In this document: positions 59,132 through 64,000 of the stretch, in pieces | Position numbering within the stretch: position 1 is the stretch's first letter | How the letters are laid out: each line of letters begins with the position of its first letter | DNA from: Tabrizicola sp. | GTDB taxonomy: Bacteria > Pseudomonadota > Alphaproteobacteria > Rhodobacterales > Rhodobacteraceae | Direction: 5' to 3' | NCBI RefSeq assembly: GCF_022842145.1 | Contig: NZ_JALHQD010000008.1 | Location: forward strand, 166,424-230,423 | DNA length: 64,000 nt | Notes under the pieces: generated by a model | Told to the model about the DNA's origin: nothing | Database searches by the model: none | The model's input: only the letters and a program-made list of their open reading frames with translations | Program-made: the position numbers and the translations under genes

Positions 59132-60799
59132 TTAGTGGCAGGGGTTGATCGTGAACCCTTTGGCGTAGTCGGCGAGGTGCGCCTTGCGGGTTGCCTCGTC
59201 CATGCCGCGCAGCGTGATCAGTGGCGAGCCGAGCGTGTGGCCGCGCACGTGATCCAGCGTCCACATGTCCTTGTCGTCAAAGCGCAGGTGCGGTTGCGGG
59301 ATCAGGGTCTTGCCGTCGGAACGGACGAAGTTCAGATCCACGATCGCATCGGCCAGGTCGACGCCGTGATACAGCGTTTCCCATTCGCGCTTGCCCGAGA
59401 AGCGGCCCATCGCAGGCGTCGGACGCCCTTGATATTCGTCCGCAAAGGCCTCGACTGCGGTCCAGCGGTCGATCTCGTGGGCGAAGGTGTGCAGCTGTCC
59501 GTCGATCTCGTCCACCACCATGTCCTCGCGGATCAGGCAGGGAACCAGGCACGACCAGCAGCGGTGCGGATAGACGTAGCCGACTTCCTCGTTGAAGGTG
59601 ATGACCTTCTGGCCCGGCTTCGACAGCTTGGCGTACCACTTCCAGAACTCGCCGAATTCCGAGTACCAGCCGGGATACTTGTGCTCGAACCATTCGAAGT
59701 CCTTCTCGGTCTGAGCCTCGATCCGCCAGAAGTTCACCGGCCAGCCGACCGCGAAGAATTGGCCCACCTTGTGGACGTAGTTCTTCTTGGTGATCCGCTC
59801 CCAGGCCAGCGTCACGTCATCATGGTGGATCTTGATGCCGTACTTCTCCATCGGAAGCATGTAGGTCCGGTAGTAGTCCTCATAGACCCAGCGATGCCAC
59901 ATCTCGGCATAGCTTTCCTTGGTCTTGTCGCGGTCGGTGGTGCCGTATTCGATGAAGGTACCGATGGCGGCATCGACGATCGCGTGGTTCTGCCAGAACG
60001 CGTATTTCATGTCGCGTTCGATCAGAAGGTGGTTCTCCGGCTCTTTCAGCGCAGCCATCATCAGCGAGTGGCCGTTGCCGATGTGGCGGCTTTCGTCCGA
60101 CTGCACCGACAGGAACACCGTCGGCAGCGCATAGTCGCCGTTGCGGGCGGCTTCGGACGGCATGGCCACGAACAGCGTGTTCGTGAAGGCCGTTTCCGCC
60201 ACGACGGTCAGATACATGCAGGCCGCCGTCATCGCGTCCCCGGTCAGGAACCCCTCGCCGAACTGGCGACCAATGGTGGTGGCATAGCACTTGCCGAACG
60301 CCTCTTCGGTGATGTCGAAGCCGGCCGGATCGATGTAGTTCTCCATGTACCACTTCTTCAGGTTCATCTGAATCGTGGAGTGACGGAATTCATCGACCAT
60401 CTGCATGGTGAAGCCGGTCCGCAGGTCTTCGCCCGGTGCCAGGCGGCTGACCATGGCCATCGAGCGGGCCGCCGAGATTTCCGGGAACGGGATGATCGCC
60501 AGGAACAGCTTCATCCACTCGACCCAGCGGGGCTCGACGTTGCGGAACATGTCGCCGCGCAGCGCCGCATCCAGCGCGCCGTAGACACGGTTGTCCTTTT
60601 CCTCCTGCATCGAGAAATAGGACCGCAGCACCTGCTTCATCGGATCGCGCGGGGCCTTGGTGATCTTGTAGTCGGACGGGTAGGTCATCGCTTCCTGGAC
60701 ATAGGAAGGATTCCACCCGAGATCCGAGATCTTCTTGGTCGCATCGGCAACAGAAATGCCCTTCTGCGATGTGATCTTGTTCAGCGTCAGTGTCGACAT
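59132..60799 (-). CDS. mimA: Propane/phenol-type binuclear-iron monooxygenase, hydroxylase large subunit
   Basis: A 555-residue catalytic subunit that hydroxylates small alkanes, ketones or phenol with O2. Six diiron ligands are visible: Glu107 (PFPEISAA), Glu137 and His140 (VDEFRHS), Glu202 (VVAETAF), Glu236 and His239 (SDESRH). The spacings 30, 3, 62, 34 and 3 equal those in soluble methane monooxygenase MmoX. The residue at the MmoX Cys151 position is Gln144; the Thr213 position is Thr206. Overall it resembles MimA/PrmA of actinobacterial propane 2-monooxygenases rather than methane or toluene enzymes. The ribosome site AAGGTGAG precedes ATG 60799. First gene of a nine-gene minus-strand operon. 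The substrate is inferred from family only. Confidence 0.93.
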   Translation of the reverse strand: MSTLTLNKITSQKGISVADATKKISDLGWNPSYVQEAMTYPSDYKITKAPRDPMKQVLRSYFSMQEEKDNRVYGALDAALRGDMFRNVEPRWVEWMKLFLAIIPFPEISAARSMAMVSRLAPGEDLRTGFTMQMVDEFRHSTIQMNLKKWYMENYIDPAGFDITEEAFGKCYATTIGRQFGEGFLTGDAMTAACMYLTVVAETAFTNTLFVAMPSEAARNGDYALPTVFLSVQSDESRHIGNGHSLMMAALKEPENHLLIERDMKYAFWQNHAIVDAAIGTFIEYGTTDRDKTKESYAEMWHRWVYEDYYRTYMLPMEKYGIKIHHDDVTLAWERITKKNYVHKVGQFFAVGWPVNFWRIEAQTEKDFEWFEHKYPGWYSEFGEFWKWYAKLSKPGQKVITFNEEVGYVYPHRCWSCLVPCLIREDMVVDEIDGQLHTFAHEIDRWTAVEAFADEYQGRPTPAMGRFSGKREWETLYHGVDLADAIVDLNFVRSDGKTLIPQPHLRFDDKDMWTLDHVRGHTLGSPLITLRGMDEATRKAHLADYAKGFTINPCH

Positions 60800-60964
60800 T
60801 GTTGCTCACCTTTTATGTTGAGTATGTTGTGGGCATTGCCGTCGGCAAAGGTCCGGGGAACCAAAGTCTCGCTTGAAACTCTGGCTATCCAACACGCTGG
60901 ATCAGTTTCACGAATTGTGAATTTCATTCGCAACGCAAGGCCTCCCTTCCTTCGTTCTTGAGCT

Positions 60965-60978
60965 GCATGGATCGATCC
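60965..60978 (-). promoter_or_regulatory. Weak candidate sigma-54 (-24/-12) promoter for mimA
   Basis: On the minus strand CGGATCGATCCATGCA fits GG-N10-GC, with GC at 60965-60966 and GG at 60977-60978. The consensus TGGCAC/TTGC match is poor, and the centre is itself a GGATCGATCC palindrome, so it could be an operator instead. It lies about 70-115 bases downstream of the TGT/ACA sites, a normal distance. Confidence 0.28.
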
Positions 60979-61043
60979 GCAGCTTCTTATTTGTAGGCTG
61001 ACCCTAGGGTCGAGATGCGGTGAGGGCCTAATGGAAAATTGGG

Positions 61044-61060
61044 TGTAACGCTTTGCAACA
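61044..61060. promoter_or_regulatory. Activator site A (TGT-N11-ACA type)
   Basis: TGTAACGCTTTGCAACA, of the TGT-N11-ACA form bound by AcoR-like sigma-54 activators. It is almost the same as site C at 62844. Confidence 0.5.
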
Positions 61061-61064
61061 CAAC

Positions 61065-61081
61065 CGTAACGGAACATTACA
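61065..61081. promoter_or_regulatory. Activator site B (inverted, TGT-N11-ACG)
   Basis: On the minus strand TGTAATGTTCCGTTACG, a one-mismatch relative of site A. Centres of A and B are 21 bases apart, two helical turns, as expected for cooperative binding. Confidence 0.5.
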
Positions 61082-61166
61082 CTTCCAGTTTCGATGCAAC
61101 GAATCCGCGCCAATCCCTAAGGTGACTGCAAGCGGACTGCCCCGCAGGAAAGTCATCACGGCGATC

Positions 61167-61490
61167 ATGACCGACGCGAACGAATTCCCCATCCAGATGG
61201 CCGAACTGCAGCGGATGCGGGTCGCGCTGGTCATCCTGCTCAGCCAGGAGACCTCCAAGCTTCTCAGCCGCCGCCAGCGCGTGGCCGGCAAGGAGATCGA
61301 GCTGATGTGTGCCGAACGCGACCTCAGCGAGCAGCCCGCGAACGAACGCAGCTTGCGGGCTTTGGACATACTGCAGGGCCAGGACCGCGCCGCGAAGGCC
61401 GAGCTTGCCGAAACCGAGGGCGAGATCCGGCGCATGGAAGACGTCCTCGCCAAGATCGATGCCGACATCAGCCGCCTGTGCCAGGCCTGA
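61167..61490 (+). CDS. Coiled-coil protein, unassigned
   Basis: A 107-residue, highly charged, almost entirely helical protein (LQRMRVALVILLSQETSKLLSRRQRV, then ERSLRALDILQGQDRAAKAELAETEGEIRRMEDVLAKIDADI), so a coiled coil is likely. No domain is recognised. It begins a plus-strand run of four unknown genes, divergent from mimA; the next gene follows 11 bases later. The ATG 61167 is the best start in frame, but the ribosome site is weak. Confidence 0.6.
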   Translation: MTDANEFPIQMAELQRMRVALVILLSQETSKLLSRRQRVAGKEIELMCAERDLSEQPANERSLRALDILQGQDRAAKAELAETEGEIRRMEDVLAKIDADISRLCQA

Positions 61491-61501
61491 GGGGACTGAC
61501 C

Positions 61502-62608
61502 ATGAAGGACGAACGCGCCCATCTGCAGCTTTTCGATCTGATCGCCCGCGAGTGGCGCCTGCCCACGCCGGTGACGGAAGCGGTGTTCAATGCCTCCAAC
61601 ACCGCCGTCGCGTTCGGCTGTGCCGATGGCAGCATCCACCTTGCCAGCACCAGCGACAAATCCTCGCCCAACCAGCGCACCCGCCGCGCCGTGGACACCG
61701 GACGGGTCACCATCGCGCCGAGGGAAGGCCACGTGGCCCCGCTGCGTGTGGCCGACCACACCGACGGGCGCAGCTCGACCATCGGGCAACACGGCGAGAA
61801 CAACTTTCTCTTTGCCAAGGACAGCGGAAGGATCAACACGCTGACCCCCGGCGGGCTCTCGGTCCACGTGCCGCAGCGCGCCTCGGGACCGATCCGGGCC
61901 GTCGCGGCCAGGCCGGATGGCGGTGCCATCGCCTGGGCCAGCGGTTCCGATGTCCAGGTCGGCAGCGGCACGGACGATCAGACCCTGCCCCACCCTGCCC
62001 CGGTCCAAGCCATCGCCTATAGCCCCGACGGCGACACATTGGCGGTGGCCCATGCGGCGGGAATGCTGCTCTGGACGCTTACGCCCGCTCCGTCCGCCCG
62101 CGACATCGCCCTGCCCGCCGCTCCGGCCGCATTCAGGTGGAGCGACGACGGCACGCACCTTGCCGTCCTGCTTGAGACCGACGGCTTCTGTCTGGTCGCA
62201 GCAGACAGCATCGAAATGCAGCATTTCGGCAGTTTTCCCGCCGCCGTCCGCTCGGTCGGCTTCAACCTTGGCCGGCAGACGGTGGTTGCTTCTGGCGCCT
62301 ATCGGCCCGCCGCATGGTCGCTGGCCGGGCGCGAGAACCTGATCAGCGGCAAGTCCGGCCTGATCCTGATCGACGCAATCGCGACCTGCCCGACGCGCAA
62401 CCTTGTCGCGGTCGGCTATGCGAACGGGTTGGTCAGCCTGGCCGAAATCGGTCAGCCGACCGAGATCCTTCTGCGCGAGAACACCGGGGCCGCGATTCGC
62501 AGTCTTGCCTGGTCCGGATGCGGAAACTTCCTCGCCCTGGCCGGGGCGGATGGGACCGCCGCCCTCGTCGAATTTCCTGAAGCCATGTTCAAAACCACCG
62601 GAGGATGA
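61502..62608 (+). CDS. WD40-like beta-propeller protein
   Basis: A 368-residue cytoplasmic protein without signal peptide. Repeats of the WD40/YVTN kind are visible: PVQAIAYSPDGDTLAVAHAAGMLLWTL, FRWSDDGTHLAVLLETDGFCLV, VRSVGFNLGRQTVVASGAYRPAAWSL and IRSLAWSGCGNFLALAGADGTAALVEF. About seven blades would fit a propeller. Such proteins are scaffolds; a partner is not known. Ribosome site GAGGGG precedes the ATG 61502. Confidence 0.72.
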   Translation: MKDERAHLQLFDLIAREWRLPTPVTEAVFNASNTAVAFGCADGSIHLASTSDKSSPNQRTRRAVDTGRVTIAPREGHVAPLRVADHTDGRSSTIGQHGENNFLFAKDSGRINTLTPGGLSVHVPQRASGPIRAVAARPDGGAIAWASGSDVQVGSGTDDQTLPHPAPVQAIAYSPDGDTLAVAHAAGMLLWTLTPAPSARDIALPAAPAAFRWSDDGTHLAVLLETDGFCLVAADSIEMQHFGSFPAAVRSVGFNLGRQTVVASGAYRPAAWSLAGRENLISGKSGLILIDAIATCPTRNLVAVGYANGLVSLAEIGQPTEILLRENTGAAIRSLAWSGCGNFLALAGADGTAALVEFPEAMFKTTGG

Positions 62609-62613
62609 CCATC

Positions 62614-62820
62614 ATGCCGCACCCCCAGGCCGCCGAACTGACCGAGGAAGAGCGCAGCAAGGACGCGTTCTTTCAGCGCATCGCCCTGGTGGGCGAAGAG
62701 ATGATCGCAGCCCATGGCAGGGAATTCGCCACCGGCGCTTTCGTCCTTGCCGCGCGCTGGATCAGCGAAGGACGCATGGGGGCGAAGGCGGCCGCTGGCG
62801 GGCAGACCCGGCACAACTGA
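62614..62820 (+). CDS. Small helical protein, unassigned
   Basis: A 68-residue protein (TEEERSKDAFFQRIALVGEE, then MIAAHGREFATGAFVLAARWISEG), helical and acidic at its start. I start it at ATG 62614 because GGAGG (62600-62604) is 9 bases upstream; an in-frame ATG at 62605 touches that site and overlaps the previous stop. No family recognised. The gene is part of the unknown block. Confidence 0.6.
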   Translation: MPHPQAAELTEEERSKDAFFQRIALVGEEMIAAHGREFATGAFVLAARWISEGRMGAKAAAGGQTRHN

Positions 62821-62843
62821 CCAGGCGGGAAAACGGGGGGGAT

Positions 62844-62860
62844 TGTAACGCTCTGTTACA
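62844..62860. promoter_or_regulatory. Activator site C inside the unknown block
   Basis: TGTAACGCTCTGTTACA, an almost perfect inverted repeat (arms TTGTAAC/GTTACAA at 62843-62861 around GCTCT), nearly identical to site A. It lies about 130 bases upstream of the 62991 gene. Confidence 0.55.
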
Positions 62861-62990
62861 AATCGGCGGCGTTGACGCTACGTAAAACAATGAGTCGGGC
62901 GGAACTGCGCCCCTGTGTTAACGTGTTCGCAGACCGCCCAAAAATAAAGCAACCAAAGTCACCAAATGACGGTAGCGGGGAGGAACAGGG

Positions 62991-63467
62991 TTGGACATCT
63001 TTTCCAAGAAGACGGGTCCGCGCGCAGAGGATGCCCAGGCCCGGCAGCACCTTCAGCGCAACTGGGGCACGATCGAAAAGCTGGCTGACACGCTCAGCGG
63101 CGGCAAGTACTCGGCCGACAAGGCCAAGCGCGCCGCACCGCCGCCGCAGCCCGAGGGGCTGATCATCGTCGACCAGGCCAGACCGCGCGTGGCCGATGAT
63201 CCCGAACCCTATCTCCGGATCAGCACGAATGGTCGTGTCGTGGTGGCCGACGCCAATTCCGGGGTCCAGGTCCATTTCCTGGGTCAATTGAAGCGCGTCG
63301 ACGGAACAGTCCGCTTTCTGATCGCTTCGGCGGAAAACGGGTTCTTCAGCCCGATCGATTCAGATTTACAGACCAAGATCGAAGATTTGGCAGGCCGGGC
63401 GATCAATCGCGACTATCCGGAGGAAGAACTGGCCCGGGATCTCAAACAAAGACTTGGGATCAAGTGA
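62991..63467 (+). CDS. Soluble protein of unknown function
   Basis: A 158-residue protein with TTG start, supported by GGGAGGAACAGG just upstream. N-terminal part is charged and helical (RQHLQRNWGTIEKLADTLSG), a proline stretch APPPQPEG follows, then a predicted beta region (PYLRISTNGRVVVADANSGVQVHFLG) and a C-terminal helix (EELARDLKQRLGIK). No homologue recognised. It follows the activator site C and precedes the activator gene, so it may be under that control. Confidence 0.6.
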   Translation: MDIFSKKTGPRAEDAQARQHLQRNWGTIEKLADTLSGGKYSADKAKRAAPPPQPEGLIIVDQARPRVADDPEPYLRISTNGRVVVADANSGVQVHFLGQLKRVDGTVRFLIASAENGFFSPIDSDLQTKIEDLAGRAINRDYPEEELARDLKQRLGIK

Positions 63468-63512
63468 CACCTGGTTTCCATCAAGCCGTAAAGATGCGGA
63501 AGGGCTACCCTT

Positions 63513-63529
63513 GCCACTTTGAAAGTGGC
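63513..63529 (+). terminator. Short hairpin before the activator gene
   Basis: Perfect 7-bp arms GCCACTT/AAGTGGC with loop TGA, 46 bases after the upstream stop. It may end the upstream transcript; no T-run. Confidence 0.35.
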
Positions 63530-63532
63530 TCG

Positions 63533-63560
63533 AATTAAATCCACGGGAGGGGATTTAATT
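63533..63560 (+). promoter_or_regulatory. Hairpin presenting the ribosome site of the activator gene
   Basis: Perfect 10-bp arms AATTAAATCC/GGATTTAATT surround the 8-base loop ACGGGAGG, which holds the Shine-Dalgarno sequence. The stem ends at 63560 and the ATG starts at 63561. The GC-poor stem would melt easily. Confidence 0.6.
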
Positions 63561-64000
63561 ATGAGTTCGAATGAGCACTCGCGCAGTTCGGGCTCGGATC
63601 TCGGGTTCGACTTTGCCACTTTCGATCCGCGTGAAACCACAAAGGCATGGAACCGCTTTCTCGCCAATCGCAATGTGCCCAGTCTCCCGCTGAAGGGGGT
63701 CCGATCGGTCATCTACCAGTCGTGGCAACGCTCCAATACCGTCGGCGTGAAGCCCGAACAATTCGCCGCCCCGGTGGTCGAGAGTCGTCTTCCCATCGAC
63801 AAGTCCGCACATGACAACGCCGAGCTGCGGCGTGCGACACTGGCCTCGCTGAACCATATCGGCACCCTCCTGTCGGGTGCGGAAGCGATGCTGATCCTGA
63901 CCGACCGCAAGGGCGTGATCCTCGACACCGTCGGCGACACCTCGACGCTGAACAAGGCCCGGAAGATCAACCTGACCGTGGGCGGCGTCTGGAGCGAGGA
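63561..64000 (+). CDS. Sigma-54 activator, AcoR/AcxR/MimR type, 5' part
   Basis: The first 146 residues of a gene cut by the window end. The N-terminal sensor region is recognised: SVIYQSWQRSNTVGVKPE (the ISW.R....GV.P signature), then LRRATLASLNHIGTLLSGAEAMLILTDRKGVILDTVGD and the GGVWSE start of the GAF-type block of acetoin/acetone/propane activators. The AAA+ and DNA-binding parts lie beyond 64000. Ribosome site GGAGGGG lies in a hairpin loop. It likely activates the mim operon and the unknown block, whose control regions have TGT-N11-ACA sites. AcxR (acetone carboxylase) and MimR (monooxygenase) relatives cannot be told apart. Confidence 0.8.
   Translation, partial: MSSNEHSRSSGSDLGFDFATFDPRETTKAWNRFLANRNVPSLPLKGVRSVIYQSWQRSNTVGVKPEQFAAPVVESRLPIDKSAHDNAELRRATLASLNHIGTLLSGAEAMLILTDRKGVILDTVGDTSTLNKARKINLTVGGVWSE

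Larger units (their letters stand above)
60800..61166. promoter_or_regulatory. Divergent control region between mimA and the unknown block
   Basis: A 367-base gene-free region. It holds a candidate sigma-54 promoter for mimA and two activator-type sites (listed separately), plus an inverted repeat TTCAC-N5-GTGAA at 60907-60921 and an AT-rich stretch before mimA. The rest shows no open frame that I would call a gene. Confidence 0.7.

Noticed and set aside
60907..60921. TTCAC-N5-GTGAA inverted repeat upstream of mimA
   Set aside because: Short arms and no second copy; it may be a chance dyad within the leader.
62863..62878. GG-N10-GC sigma-54-like sequence just downstream of activator site C
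   Set aside because: Only a few bases from the activator site, where bound activator would block it, and the -12 element (TGACGC) is poor.

Overview
The window is a GC-rich, densely coded stretch of bacterial chromosome. Its gene set points to an alphaproteobacterium of the Rhodobacterales: a CckA-type hybrid kinase, a DUF4167 protein, a TPM-domain protein, Mg-type HemB, many 4-bp gene overlaps, and a short dispersed repeat at gene ends. No rRNA, tRNA, CRISPR array, transposase or phage gene was seen. The assignment to order is inference; I could not run a search.

Layout. 1-35 kb is mostly housekeeping and general metabolism: end of a DsbA-family gene, an efflux pump, mfd, hemB, cckA, an RsmB-type rRNA methyltransferase, a zeta-toxin-like ATPase, guaB, a glutamine amidotransferase, a TDT transporter, a LacI regulator with glucokinase, an esterase, alkA, cimA, cysS, a PLP decarboxylase, a TPM protein, a small outer-membrane barrel, an ABC-F ATPase, a CoA transferase and an XRE regulator. 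35-38 kb holds a cupin gene overlapping a RamA/ASKHA-type corrinoid-reactivation gene, with no corrinoid methyltransferase nearby. 38-40 kb is an ECF sigma / anti-sigma / fasciclin set. 40-43 kb carries DUF4167, prmC and prfA. 44-49 kb carries agmatinase, a class III aminotransferase and an M20 amidohydrolase; each of the three has a perfect TTTGATCAAA palindrome upstream, suggesting one arginine/polyamine regulon. 49-51 kb has mazG and an Fe(III)-binding protein.

51-61 kb is the most distinctive part: a minus-strand operon for a four-component binuclear-iron monooxygenase of the propane/phenol (MimABCD/PrmABCD) type. The order is hydroxylase large subunit, reductase, small subunit, coupling protein, amidohydrolase, a long DUF59/MIP18 protein, a dedicated GroEL-like chaperonin, a zinc alcohol dehydrogenase, and finally a BLUF blue-light photosensor. 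The diiron ligands of the large subunit are all present with the same spacing as in soluble methane monooxygenase. Strong perfect hairpins lie between mimA and mimB and after mimD.

61-64 kb, divergent from that operon, holds four genes I cannot assign (coiled coil, WD40-like propeller, two small proteins) and then the start of an AcoR/AcxR/MimR-type sigma-54 activator, cut by the window end. Two 17-bp TGT-N11-ACA-like sites lie between the monooxygenase operon and the unknown block, and a third, near-perfect one lies inside the block, so both are probably controlled by this activator. The activator's Shine-Dalgarno sequence sits in the loop of a perfect 10-bp hairpin that ends right at its start codon. 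The working picture is alkane/ketone or phenol oxidation: monooxygenase, then alcohol dehydrogenase, with a chaperonin and a DUF59 protein to mature the enzyme, possibly followed by acetone or acetol metabolism encoded beyond 64 kb.
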